Source: Pseudomonas delhiensis
GTDB lineage: Bacteria; Pseudomonadota; Gammaproteobacteria; Pseudomonadales; Pseudomonadaceae
Reading direction: 5' to 3'
Length of the DNA: 64,000 bases
Assembly: GCF_900187975.1 (NCBI RefSeq)
Contig: NZ_FZPC01000013.1
Span: forward strand, 1-64,000
The translations under genes were made by a program, and so were the position numbers. Below the pieces are notes generated by a model. The model saw nothing but the letters and a program-made list of their open reading frames with translations. It had not been told where the DNA came from and did not search any database. Shown one piece after another: positions 18,409 to 26,685 of the stretch (positions are counted from its first letter, which is position 1; every line of letters starts with the position of its first letter).

Positions 18409-19323
18409 GTGAACAATCTGCCGAACCTGGAAGACCTCGCCGTCTTCGTCCAGGTCGCCCGGCGCGCGAGCTTCGCCGCCGCCGCCGGCGAGCTGGGCAT
18501 GTCCACCGCCTTCATCAGCAAGCGCATCCGCCTGCTGGAGCAGAACCTCGGCGTACGCCTGCTGCACCGCACCACCCGGCGGGTGTCGGTGAGCGAGGAC
18601 GGCGAACGCGTCTACCACTGGGCGCTGCGCATCCTCGACTCGGTGCAGCGCATGGGCGACGAGGTCTCGGCGCTGCACCGCGAGCCCAGCGGCCAGCTGC
18701 GCATCGCCAGCAGCCTGGGCCTGGGCCGGCGCTTCGTCGCCCCGGCGCTGTCGGAACTGGCGGCGCGCTACCCGCAGCTGGACATCCGCCTGGACGTCCA
18801 CGACCGTCTGGTGGACCTGCTGGCCGAGGGCGTGGACCTGGACATCCGCGTGGGCAACGAGATCGCCGCCAACCTCATCGCCAAGCCCCTGGCGCGCAAC
18901 CGCCGGGTGCTCTGCGCGGCCCCGGAATACCTGGAAAGACGCGGCACGCCGCGCAGCCTGGCCGAGCTGACCAGCCACGACTGCCTGGTGATCAAGGAGC
19001 GCGACCACCCCTTCGGCATCTGGCACCTGGAAGGCCCGGACGGCGAGGAAAGCGTGAAGGTCACCGGTCCGCTGTCGTCCAACCACGGCGAGGTGGTGCA
19101 CCAGTGGTGCCTGGACGGCCGCGGCGTGCTGCTGCGCTCCTGGTGGGACGTGCACGACAGCCTGGCCGACGGGCGCCTGGTGCAGGTGCTGCCGGAGTAC
19201 CAGCAGGCGGCGGACATCTGGGCGGTGCACGCCTCGCCCCTGGCCAGCTCGGCCAAGGTGCGGGTGGCGGTGGAGTTCTTCCGCCAGTACTTCGCCGAGC
19301 GCTACACGCTGCCGGAGGGCTGA
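18409..19323 (+). CDS. LysR-family transcriptional regulator (DmlR-like), divergent from the malate dehydrogenase gene
   Basis: A 304-residue LTTR. The N-terminal winged helix-turn-helix (residues about 6-65, FAAAAGELGMSTAFISKRIR) is followed by a LysR substrate-binding domain. It opens with GTG at 18409 and I see no good ribosome binding site, so the start is tentative. It faces away from the tartrate/D-malate dehydrogenase gene, as DmlR does in E. coli. It is also the only regulator gene touching the carnitine cluster, so it may control the whole set in response to malate or carnitine. Which ligand applies cannot be read from sequence. Confidence 0.88.
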   Translation: MNNLPNLEDLAVFVQVARRASFAAAAGELGMSTAFISKRIRLLEQNLGVRLLHRTTRRVSVSEDGERVYHWALRILDSVQRMGDEVSALHREPSGQLRIASSLGLGRRFVAPALSELAARYPQLDIRLDVHDRLVDLLAEGVDLDIRVGNEIAANLIAKPLARNRRVLCAAPEYLERRGTPRSLAELTSHDCLVIKERDHPFGIWHLEGPDGEESVKVTGPLSSNHGEVVHQWCLDGRGVLLRSWWDVHDSLADGRLVQVLPEYQQAADIWAVHASPLASSAKVRVAVEFFRQYFAERYTLPEG

Positions 19324-19360
19324 GCGCAGCGCGGGTTTCAATCCGATGGCACGGCCAACG

Positions 19361-19468
19361 GCGGATAACCGCGAACGGTTATTCGCCCTACGGTCGATTG
19401 CCCCCTCCACACGGAACCACCCGGTGGCACGCTCGTAGGGCGCATAACGCCTACGGCGTTATCCGCCA
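19361..19468. repeat. Pair of GTAGGGCG/GCGGATAAC palindromic repeats
   Basis: GCGGATAACCGCGAACGG through TTCGCCCTACGG (19361-19392), then CGTAGGGCGCATAACGCCTA through TTATCCGCC (19434-19468). It lies in the convergent gap between the LysR gene and ung, where it may act as a transcription boundary. Confidence 0.75.
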
Positions 19469-19497
19469 TCGGACACCGGTGTTCCCCGGCAGCCCCC

Positions 19498-20193
19498 TCA
19501 AACCTCCGGCAACGCCCAGTCGATCGGCGCCTTGCCGTTCTGCTCGAGGAACTTGTTGGTCCGGCTGAAATGCCCGTTGCCGAGGAAGCCGCGGTAGGCC
19601 GACAGCGGCGAGGGGTGGGCGGACTTGAGGATCAGGTGCTTGCGCGGGTCGATCAGCTTCTGCTTGCTCTGCGCGTGGGAGCCCCAGAGCAGGAAGACCA
19701 CGCCGTCGCAGCGCTCGTTGACCACCTCGATCACCCGGTCGGTGAAATGCTGCCAGCCGGCCTGGGCATGGGAACCGGCGCGGGAGTGCTCCACCGTCAG
19801 CGAGGTGTTGAGCAGCAGCACGCCCTGCTCCGCCCAGTGCTGCAGGTAGCCGTGGCTGGGAATGGGGATGTTCAGGTCGCGCTGCAGCTCCTTGTAGATG
19901 TTCTGCAGCGACGGCGGCGCCGGCACCCCCGGCTGCACCGAGAAGCACAGGCCGTGGGCCTGGCCGGGACCGTGATAGGGGTCCTGGCCGATGATCACCA
20001 CCTTCACCTTGTCCAGGGGGGTGGAGTTGAGCGCGTTGAAGATCAGCGGGCCCGGCGGGTAGATCACCTTGCCGGCAGCCTTCTCCCTGCGCAGGAATTC
20101 GCCCAGCTCGCGCATGTACGGCTTGTCGAACTCCTCGCGCAGGGCACTCTTCCAGCTCTCTTCCAGTTTGATACGATCGTCGCTCTCGGTCAT
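19498..20193 (-). CDS. ung: Uracil-DNA glycosylase (family 1)
   Basis: A 231-residue base-excision repair enzyme that removes uracil from DNA. The water-activating motif [13 protein letters not shown] with D71 and the DNA-intercalating motif [12 protein letters not shown] with its His are intact. The start at 20193 gives [15 protein letters not shown], the usual Pseudomonas length. A start 30 bp further upstream is less likely. It is convergent with the LysR gene and divergent from the HDOD gene, with a 71-bp gap. Housekeeping function. Confidence 0.97.
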   Translation of the reverse strand: MTESDDRIKLEESWKSALREEFDKPYMRELGEFLRREKAAGKVIYPPGPLIFNALNSTPLDKVKVVIIGQDPYHGPGQAHGLCFSVQPGVPAPPSLQNIYKELQRDLNIPIPSHGYLQHWAEQGVLLLNTSLTVEHSRAGSHAQAGWQHFTDRVIEVVNERCDGVVFLLWGSHAQSKQKLIDPRKHLILKSAHPSPLSAYRGFLGNGHFSRTNKFLEQNGKAPIDWALPEV

Positions 20194-20264
20194 GGGACAC
20201 CTGATGGAACATGGCCGCCGCACCCTAAGAAAAGCTCCCGCCCCTTGTCAATGCGGCATAGTCC

Positions 20265-21134
20265 ATGGATCCCTCGGAAAGCTCCCCTGCCATCCCCCCT
20301 GCCGACGCCGTGCGCTTCGCGCTGTACAACCGTTTCCTCAAGGGCGAGGCCAAGGTGCCGCAGATGCCCGAGGCGCACCTGCGCGTGCGCCGCCTGCTGG
20401 GCGATGCACGCACTTCGCTGGAGCAGTTGGCGCGGGTGATCAACGCCGACCCGCCGCTGGCCGCCTACCTCATGCAGTTCGCCGAGAGCCCGCTGCTGCG
20501 CGGCGCGCGCCCCTGCGCCTCGCTGCGCGACGTTTTGGCGCGCCTGGGCACCCGGCGCCTGGGCAACCTGGTGCTGGGCTTCTCCCTGCGCAACCTCTAC
20601 ATCGGCAAGGAGCGCATCCTCCAGCAGATGTTCCGCGCGCGCTGGAACGCCGCCCGCGAGCGCGCCGCCTACAGCGCCCTGCTGGCCCAGCACGGCCGGG
20701 TGGCCGGGGCCGACGACGCCATCCTCGCCGGCCTGCTGCAGGACGTCGGCAGCCTGCCGCTGCTGGCCGAGCTGGAGCGCTGGCCGGACTACCCGCGTGA
20801 CGCCGAGTCGCTGCAGCGCCTGTGCGAGCAACTGTCCGGCGACATCGGCGTGGTCATCATGACCGTCTGGAAGCTGCCCACCCTGACCATCGAGTGCGCC
20901 CGCCAGCGCACCCGCTGGGCCCGCGAGCACGACGGCCCGGCCGACCTCGCCGACCTGGTGCAGGTGGCCGAGCAGCTGCGCGACCCGGCCCTGGCCGGCG
21001 ACGCCCTGGCCGAGCTGCCGGCGTTCCGCCGCCTGGCGCGGGCCTGCCCGGCGCTGCAGCAGCCGGTCCCTCAGCTGCGCAAGCAATTGGCGGAAGAAGT
21101 GAAGCTCTGGCAGCGCCTGCTGGCCGGCCGCTGA
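20265..21134 (+). CDS. HDOD domain protein
   Basis: A 289-residue cytosolic protein with an HDOD domain over roughly residues 30-230. Recognisable features are the LAARVINADPPLAAYLMQFA-like helix (residues about 56-75) and LAGLLQDVGSLPLLAEL (about 155-171). HDOD is related to HD phosphohydrolases but usually lacks the full set of metal ligands. Members act as signalling scaffolds in motility, biofilm and stress responses. No other domain is visible. The ATG at 20265 lies 71 bp from the divergent ung start. Specific function not known. Confidence 0.85.
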   Translation: MDPSESSPAIPPADAVRFALYNRFLKGEAKVPQMPEAHLRVRRLLGDARTSLEQLARVINADPPLAAYLMQFAESPLLRGARPCASLRDVLARLGTRRLGNLVLGFSLRNLYIGKERILQQMFRARWNAARERAAYSALLAQHGRVAGADDAILAGLLQDVGSLPLLAELERWPDYPRDAESLQRLCEQLSGDIGVVIMTVWKLPTLTIECARQRTRWAREHDGPADLADLVQVAEQLRDPALAGDALAELPAFRRLARACPALQQPVPQLRKQLAEEVKLWQRLLAGR

Positions 21135-21140
21135 GCCGCC

Positions 21141-22022
21141 CTACCCCTGGTGCAGCGCCCGGTAGTGACTGGGCGCCATGCCCACCACCCGCTTGAACAG
21201 CCGCGAGAAGTAGTAGGCGTCGGCGTAGCCGAGCTGCTCGGCCACCTGGCGCACCTCCAGGTGGCCCTGGTCGAGCAGGCGGCAGGCGTGGGTCATCTTC
21301 AGCCGGATGAAGTCCTGGATCGGCGCCTGGCCGGTCAGCGCGCGGTAGGTCTTGGCGAAATGGAAGCGCGACAGGCGGAACTGCGCGGCCAGCTCGTCGA
21401 GGTTGAGGCTGCTGTCCAGGTGCTCGCGCATCAGCGCCTGCACCGCCTCGATGTCCAGCACCGCGCCGGACTTCAGCCGCGCCCGCACCGGGCGCAGCGC
21501 CAGGGAGGTCAGCAGGGCCTGCAGCAGCTGCGCGGCATGGATGAAGTGCGGCAGGCTCAGGCCCTGGCGGCGCAGCGCCAGCAGCGCGTCGAACTCCCCG
21601 CGCAGGCGCGGCTGCACGCCCACCCGCAGGCGTGGCGAGGAACCCAGCGGGCGCAGGAACTCCTCGGCCAGGGCGCCGTCCAGGTGCACCCAGTAGATCG
21701 ACCAGGGCCGCTCGACCGCCGCGCCATAGGCATGCACGCGCCCCCGGGGCAGCACCAGCAGGTCGCCGGCGAGCACCTCGAATCGTCCATCCACCGTCTC
21801 CAGCCAGCCCTCCCCGGCGCTGCAGTAGATCAGCAGGTGGTCGTCCGGCGCCTGGCGCTCCATGCGGTGCCCGGCGGCGGCCGGGTAATAGCCCAGCGCC
21901 AGCGGGTAGCAGGCCTGGCCCAGCGGGTGCCGCGCCAGGGCGCGGCGCAGGCGCGGCGGGGTGATGAAGCGGACGCCCTGCTGCGGCAGGGGCCAGGCCG
22001 AGAGAAGCGGGCTGCCGGACAT
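21141..22022 (-). CDS. AraC-family regulator of the branched acyl-CoA cluster
   Basis: A 293-residue activator with an N-terminal cupin-like sensor domain (residues about 20-150) and a C-terminal double helix-turn-helix (about 190-290). The latter contains LDELAAQFRLSRFHFAKTYR and QVAEQLGYADAYYFSRLFKR. The ATG at 22022 follows GAGGTG. A GTG four codons upstream is an alternative. It is divergent from the acyl-CoA dehydrogenase gene. A 14-bp direct repeat with 21-bp period in the shared promoter is a likely target. Position suggests control of valine/acyl-CoA breakdown, as MmsR does for mmsAB, but identity to MmsR is not established. Confidence 0.88.
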   Translation of the reverse strand: MSGSPLLSAWPLPQQGVRFITPPRLRRALARHPLGQACYPLALGYYPAAAGHRMERQAPDDHLLIYCSAGEGWLETVDGRFEVLAGDLLVLPRGRVHAYGAAVERPWSIYWVHLDGALAEEFLRPLGSSPRLRVGVQPRLRGEFDALLALRRQGLSLPHFIHAAQLLQALLTSLALRPVRARLKSGAVLDIEAVQALMREHLDSSLNLDELAAQFRLSRFHFAKTYRALTGQAPIQDFIRLKMTHACRLLDQGHLEVRQVAEQLGYADAYYFSRLFKRVVGMAPSHYRALHQG

Positions 22023-22057
22023 GCGGACGAGCACCTCGATGAAGTCGATCCAATACC

Positions 22058-22092
22058 AAGATCGTCCATCCCCGGGGCAAGATCGTCAATCC
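22058..22092. promoter_or_regulatory. Candidate AraC-type operator: AAGATCGTCCATCC / AAGATCGTCAATCC
   Basis: Two 14-bp direct repeats at 22058-22071 and 22079-22092, one mismatch, exactly 21 bp apart (two helical turns). They lie between the divergent AraC gene and the acyl-CoA dehydrogenase. Direct repeats with 21-bp phase are the standard architecture for AraC-family activators. They end about 72 bp upstream of the dehydrogenase ATG. Confidence 0.7.
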
Positions 22093-22164
22093 ACAGCGGG
22101 GCCCGCCTCGCGCTATAACCGTGGCAGGCTGTCCCACTTCACAAGAACAAACCGAGGAAGCTCC

Positions 22165-23328
22165 ATGGAATTCGATCTCAGCGAAGAACAGCGCCTGCTG
22201 GTGGAAAGCGCCAGGGCCTTCGCCCGCCACGAGCTGGCGCCGCACGCCGCGGACTGGGACCGCGAGCACCACTTCCCGGTGGACGTCATCCGCCGCGCCG
22301 CCGAGCAGGGCTACCTGGGCCTGTACATCGCCGAGGACGACGGCGGCCTGGGCCTGTCGCGGCTGTCCGCATCGCTGATCTTCGAGCAACTGGCTGCCGG
22401 CTGCGTGGCCACCACCGCCTACATCACCATCCACAACATGGCCACCTGGATGCTCGCCAGCTTCGGCGACGCCGCGCTCAAGGCGCAGTGGCTGCCCGGG
22501 CTGATCGGCGGCGAGTCGCTGGCCTCCTACTGCCTCACCGAGCCGGACGCCGGCTCCGACGCCGCCCACCTGCGCACCCGCGCCCGCCGCGACGGCGAGG
22601 AGTACGTGCTGGACGGCGCCAAGACCTTCATCTCCGGCGCCGGCGCCACCGACGTGCTGATCGTCATGGCGCGCACCGGCGCGGACGGCGCCAAGGGCAT
22701 CTCCTGCTTCCTGGTGCCGGCCAACGCCGAGGGCATCCGCTACGGCCGCAACGAGGACAAGATGGGCTGGAAGGCCCAGCCCACCCGCACCATCACCTTC
22801 GAGGGCGTGCGCATCCCGGCGGGCAACCGCATCGGCCCCGAGGGCCAGGGCTTCGTCTACGCCATGAAGGGCCTGGACGGCGGCCGCCTGAACATCGCCA
22901 GCTGCTCCCTGGGCGCGGCCCAGGCGGCGCTGGAGCAGTCGCTGCGCTACGTCGAGGAACGCAAGCAGTTCGGCAAGGCCCTGGCCGAGTTCCAGGCCCT
23001 GCAGTTCAAGCTGGCCGACATGCTCACCGACCTCACCGCCAGCCGCCAGATGGTGCGCCTGGCCGCGCACAAGCTGGACCACAGGGATGCCGAGGCGACG
23101 CTGTACTGCGCCATGGCCAAGCGCTTCGCCACCGACCGCTGCTTCGCCCTGTGCAACGAGGCGCTGCAGCTGCACGGCGGCTACGGCTACCTCAACGACT
23201 ACCCGCTGGAGCGCTGGGTGCGCGACAGCCGCGTGCACCAGATACTCGAAGGCACCAACGAGATCATGCGGGTGATAGTCGCGCGCCGCCTGCTGGACCA
23301 GGGCGGCATGCTCGACCGTTTGCTGTAG
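22165..23328 (+). CDS. Acyl-CoA dehydrogenase, probable isobutyryl-CoA/short branched-chain
   Basis: A 387-residue FAD enzyme. The N-terminal helical domain (MEFDLSEEQRLLVES), the middle beta domain (SYCLTEPDAGSDAAHLRT) and the C-terminal domain with the catalytic base E362 (HQILEGTNEIMRV) are present. It follows GAGGAAG. In the cluster it would oxidise isobutyryl-CoA to methacrylyl-CoA, the substrate of the hydratase encoded next. It corresponds in order to PA0746 of P. aeruginosa. Exact chain specificity is inferred from the neighbours. Confidence 0.9.
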   Translation: MEFDLSEEQRLLVESARAFARHELAPHAADWDREHHFPVDVIRRAAEQGYLGLYIAEDDGGLGLSRLSASLIFEQLAAGCVATTAYITIHNMATWMLASFGDAALKAQWLPGLIGGESLASYCLTEPDAGSDAAHLRTRARRDGEEYVLDGAKTFISGAGATDVLIVMARTGADGAKGISCFLVPANAEGIRYGRNEDKMGWKAQPTRTITFEGVRIPAGNRIGPEGQGFVYAMKGLDGGRLNIASCSLGAAQAALEQSLRYVEERKQFGKALAEFQALQFKLADMLTDLTASRQMVRLAAHKLDHRDAEATLYCAMAKRFATDRCFALCNEALQLHGGYGYLNDYPLERWVRDSRVHQILEGTNEIMRVIVARRLLDQGGMLDRLL

Positions 23329-23341
23329 CGCCTTTGATCTT

Positions 23342-23402
23342 CGTAGGAGCGAGCTTGCTCGCGAACAATTGCGACAGGTTCGCGAGCAAGCTCGCTCCTA
23401 CG
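23342..23402. repeat. Inverted REP pair (GTAGGAGCGAGCTTGCTCGC type)
   Basis: The arm CGTAGGAGCGAGCTTGCTCG (23342 on) and its near-perfect inverse ending CTCGCTCCTACG (23402) are separated by 11 bp. It is a typical Pseudomonas REP doublet between the dehydrogenase and dspI genes. It may attenuate or stabilise the mRNA. The remainder of the gap to 23608 shows no gene. Confidence 0.85.
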
Positions 23403-23608
23403 AAAAGCGGAAAGCACGAAGCCCCGTAGGATGGGTCGAGCGAAGCGATACCCATGCCACGAAAAGCACCGCGCAGATAAATGGAAAAAACGCCCGGCCA
23501 CGCGGTCCAATTCGAACGCAACGGACATGGACGCCCAGGCCCGGGCCCCCTAGAGTCCCCGCATACCCCGGCGCCGGCCACGGCCCGCGCCCTGCCAAGG
23601 AGAACCCC

Positions 23609-24427
23609 ATGAGCACCGCCGTCGAACCCTACAAGCCCGGCCACTTCGACCTGACCCACAAGCTCACCGTGGAGAAGCACGGCCACACCGCGCTCATCAC
23701 CATCAACCACCCGCCGGCCAACACCTGGGACCGCGACTCGCTGATCGGCCTGCGCCAGCTCATCGAGCACCTCAACCGCGACGACGACATCTACGCCCTG
23801 GTGATCACCGGCCAGGGGCCGAAGTTCTTCTCCGCCGGCGCCGACCTGAACATGTTCGCCGACGGCGATAAGGCCCGCGCCCGCGAGATGGCCCGGCGCT
23901 TCGGCGAAGCCTTCGAGGCCCTGCGCGACTTCCGCGGCGTGTCCATCGCCGCGGTCAACGGCTACGCCATGGGCGGCGGCCTGGAATGCGCCCTGGCCTG
24001 CGACATCCGCATCGCCGAGCGCCACGCCCAGATGGCCCTGCCCGAGGCCGCGGTGGGCCTGCTGCCCTGCGCCGGCGGCACCCAGGCGCTGGCCTGGCTG
24101 GTGGGCGAAGGCTGGGCCAAGCGCATGATCCTCTGCGGCGAGCGGGTGGACGCCGACACCGCCCAGCGCATCGGCCTGGTGGAACAGGTGGTGGACAGCG
24201 GCGAGGCCCGCGGCACCGCCCTGCTGCTGGCGGCCAAGGTGGCGCGGCAGAGCCCGGTGGCGGTGCGCACCATCAAGCCGCTGATCCAGGGTGCCCGCGA
24301 GCGCGGCCCGAACACCTGGCTGCCGGAGGAGCGCGAGCGCTTCGTCGACCTGTTCGACGCCGACGACACCCGCGAGGGCGTCAACGCCTTCCTGGAGAAA
24401 CGCGAACCGAACTGGCGCAACAAGTAA
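23609..24427 (+). CDS. dspI: Enoyl-CoA hydratase, DspI orthologue
   Basis: A 272-residue crotonase-fold enzyme. Both catalytic glutamates of hydratases are present, E126 (MGGGLECALACD) and E146 (ALPEAAVGLLP). The oxyanion-hole motif SAGADLNMF is also present. The ATG at 23609 follows AAGGAG. I recognise the sequence as very close to P. aeruginosa PA0745 (DspI, also 272 residues), which is required for making the dispersal signal cis-2-decenoic acid. The local context of acyl-CoA dehydrogenase, hydroxyacyl-CoA hydrolase and hydroxyisobutyrate dehydrogenase fits hydration of methacrylyl-CoA in valine breakdown. Either or both roles may apply. Confidence 0.85.
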   Translation: MSTAVEPYKPGHFDLTHKLTVEKHGHTALITINHPPANTWDRDSLIGLRQLIEHLNRDDDIYALVITGQGPKFFSAGADLNMFADGDKARAREMARRFGEAFEALRDFRGVSIAAVNGYAMGGGLECALACDIRIAERHAQMALPEAAVGLLPCAGGTQALAWLVGEGWAKRMILCGERVDADTAQRIGLVEQVVDSGEARGTALLLAAKVARQSPVAVRTIKPLIQGARERGPNTWLPEERERFVDLFDADDTREGVNAFLEKREPNWRNK

Positions 24428-24437
24428 GGACCGCCCC

Positions 24438-25541
24438 ATGAACGTACTTTTCGAGGAACGCCACGGCCTGCACGGCTTCCGCATCGGCATCGCGACCCTG
24501 GACGCGGAGAAGAGCCTCAACGCCCTCAGCCTGCCGATGATCGAGGCGCTGCTGCAGCGCCTGAAGATCTGGCGCGACGACCCGCACATCGCCTGCGTGC
24601 TGCTGCGCGGCGCCGGCTCCAAGGCCTTCTGCGCCGGCGGCGACGTGCGCAAGCTGGTCGACGCCTGCCGCGAGCGCCCCGGCGAGGTGCCGGAGCTGGC
24701 GCGGCGCTTCTTCGCCGACGAATACCGCCTCGACCACCTCATCCACACCTACGGCAAGCCGCTGATCTGCTGGGCCCACGGCTACGTCATGGGCGGCGGC
24801 ATGGGCCTGATGCAGGGCGCCGGGGTGCGCATCGTCACCCCGTCCAGCCGCCTGGCCATGCCGGAGGTGAGCATCGGCCTGTACCCGGACGTCGGCGCCA
24901 GCTGGTTCCTCGCCCGCCTGCCGGGGCGCCTGGGGCTGTTCCTCGGCCTGGGCGCCACCCAGATGAACGCCCGCGACGCGCTGGACCTGGACCTGGCCGA
25001 CCGCTTCCTGCTCGACGGCCAGCAGGAGGTCCTGCTCACCGGCCTGGTCCAGCTGAACTGGCGCGAACAGCCGGAGGTGCAGTTGCACAGCCTGCTCCGC
25101 GCCCTGGAGCACGAGGCCCGCGGCGAACTGCCCGAGGCCCAGCTGCTGCCGCGCCGCGAACGCCTGGACCAGTTGCTCGACGTGGCCGACGCCAGCGACG
25201 CCTGGCAGGCCCTGGCCGCCGTGCAGAACGACGCCGACCCGCTGCTGGCCAAGGCGGCCAGGACCCTGGCCGGCGGCTGCCCGCTGACCGCCCGGCTGGT
25301 CTGGGAACAGATCCGCCGCGCGCGCCATTCGTCGCTCGCCGAGGTGTTCCGCATGGAGTACGCCATGAGCCTGAACTGCTGCCGCCACCCGGAGTTCCCC
25401 GAAGGCGTGCGCGCCCGGCTGATCGACAAGGACAACACGCCGCACTGGCACTGGCCGGAGATCGCTGCCATACCTGAGGCAGTGGTGGACGCGCATTTCG
25501 AGGCGACCTGGGAGGGCGCGCACCCGCTGGCGGATCTCTAG
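24438..25541 (+). CDS. Enoyl-CoA hydratase/isomerase family, probable 3-hydroxyisobutyryl-CoA hydrolase
   Basis: A 367-residue crotonase-superfamily protein of the HIBCH branch, longer than simple hydratases. Diagnostic stretches are FCAGGDVRKLVDA (about 55-70), GYVMGGGMGLMQGA and MPEVSIGLYPDVGASWFL. The C-terminal EFRMEY-type helix (VFRMEYAMSLNCCRHPEFPEGVRA) is also present. It would release free 3-hydroxyisobutyrate, the substrate of the MmsB-like dehydrogenase encoded next. It starts 10 bp after dspI, so they are co-transcribed. Confidence 0.88.
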   Translation: MNVLFEERHGLHGFRIGIATLDAEKSLNALSLPMIEALLQRLKIWRDDPHIACVLLRGAGSKAFCAGGDVRKLVDACRERPGEVPELARRFFADEYRLDHLIHTYGKPLICWAHGYVMGGGMGLMQGAGVRIVTPSSRLAMPEVSIGLYPDVGASWFLARLPGRLGLFLGLGATQMNARDALDLDLADRFLLDGQQEVLLTGLVQLNWREQPEVQLHSLLRALEHEARGELPEAQLLPRRERLDQLLDVADASDAWQALAAVQNDADPLLAKAARTLAGGCPLTARLVWEQIRRARHSSLAEVFRMEYAMSLNCCRHPEFPEGVRARLIDKDNTPHWHWPEIAAIPEAVVDAHFEATWEGAHPLADL

Positions 25542-25556
25542 CCCCGCCCCCTCCCC

Positions 25557-25637
25557 CGTAGGAGCGAGCTTGCTCGCGAACGCTTTTCCCTGACGCCGCG
25601 GGTGCCAGGCGGGTTCGCGAGCAAGCTCGCTCCTACG
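25557..25637. repeat. Inverted REP pair
   Basis: CGTAGGAGCGAGCTTGCTCG (25557 on) and its inverse ending GCTCCTACG (25637) flank a spacer of about 30 bp. This is the same doublet type as 23342-23402 and divides the same operon at a second point. Confidence 0.85.
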
Positions 25638-25686
25638 AAAAGAAAAGCCTCGCGGCGTTCACCCTGGCAACCAGAGGAGAACGCGG

Positions 25687-26577
25687 ATGAAACAGATAGC
25701 CTTCATCGGCCTCGGCCACATGGGCGCGCCCATGGCCGCCAACCTGCTCAAGGCCGGTTACCTGCTGCGGGTCTTCGACCTGGTGCAGAGCGCCGTCGAC
25801 GGCCTGGTGCCGCTGGGCGCCAGCGCCGCGCGCAGCGCCCACGACGCGGTGGACGGCGTCGACGTGGTGATCACCATGCTGCCGGCCAGCCAGCACGTCG
25901 AGGGGCTCTACCTCGGCGAGCAGGGCCTGCTGCAGCACATCGCCCCCGGCACCCTGGTGCTGGAATGCTCGACCATCGCCCCGGCCTCGGCGCGCAAGGT
26001 CCACCACGCGGCGGCGGAACGCCGCATCCCCATGCTCGACGCACCGGTCTCCGGCGGCGTCGGCGGCGCCGTGGCCGGCACCCTCACCTTCATGGTCGGC
26101 GGCGACGCCCAGGTGCTGGAGAAGGCTAGGCCGATCTTCGCCGCCATGGGCCGCAACATCTTCCACGCAGGCCTCGACGGCGCCGGGCAGGTGGCCAAGG
26201 TGTGCAACAACCAGCTGCTGGCCATCCTCATGATCGGCACCGCCGAATCCCTCGCCCTGGGCGTGGCCAACGGCCTGGACCCGCTGGTGCTGTCCGAGAT
26301 CATGCGGCGCAGCTCCGGCGGCAACTGGGCGCTGGAGGTCTACAACCCCTGGCCCGGGGTGATGGAGAACGCCCCGGCCTCGCGCGGCTACGAGGGCGGC
26401 TTCCTCAGCGCGCTGATGGCCAAGGACCTCGGCCTGGCCCAGGAGGCCGCGCAACTCACCGGCAACGCCACGCCCCTGGGCAGCCTGGCCACCAGCCTCT
26501 ACCGCCTGCTGCTCAAGCAGGGCTTCGGCGACAAGGACTTCTCGGTGGTGCAGAAGCTGTTCGACCAGGGATTGTGA
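25687..26577 (+). CDS. mmsB: 3-hydroxyisobutyrate dehydrogenase
   Basis: A 296-residue NAD-dependent beta-hydroxyacid dehydrogenase. The Rossmann motif FIGLGHMGAPMA (7-18), the substrate motif LDAPVSGGVGGA (118-129) and catalytic K171 (GQVAKVCNNQ) are all present. It oxidises 3-hydroxyisobutyrate to methylmalonate semialdehyde. GAGGAGA precedes the start. It closes the valine-type cluster. No methylmalonate-semialdehyde dehydrogenase (mmsA) is in the window, so that step must be encoded elsewhere. The gene corresponds to the PA0743-like paralogue rather than necessarily to the mmsAB operon. Confidence 0.92.
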   Translation: MKQIAFIGLGHMGAPMAANLLKAGYLLRVFDLVQSAVDGLVPLGASAARSAHDAVDGVDVVITMLPASQHVEGLYLGEQGLLQHIAPGTLVLECSTIAPASARKVHHAAAERRIPMLDAPVSGGVGGAVAGTLTFMVGGDAQVLEKARPIFAAMGRNIFHAGLDGAGQVAKVCNNQLLAILMIGTAESLALGVANGLDPLVLSEIMRRSSGGNWALEVYNPWPGVMENAPASRGYEGGFLSALMAKDLGLAQEAAQLTGNATPLGSLATSLYRLLLKQGFGDKDFSVVQKLFDQGL

Positions 26578-26685
26578 AGCGCAGCTTACGAGTGCATGGC
26601 GGCCCGGCCGGTTTTTCCCGCGCCGGGCAAGGTCGATCATGGGCGCCATTCCGCCGTGCCACGGCCTTTCCCATGGAGTCGCAAG

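Noticed and set aside
17188-19410. Extended 740-residue version of the tartrate dehydrogenase
   Set aside because: The first ~379 residues are antisense to the LysR gene. The family start MSKTYRIAAIAGDG is at 18273.
20857-23238. 793-codon minus-strand frame spanning the AraC gene and acyl-CoA dehydrogenase
   Set aside because: It runs out of frame through two recognised genes on opposite strands and has no conserved motifs.
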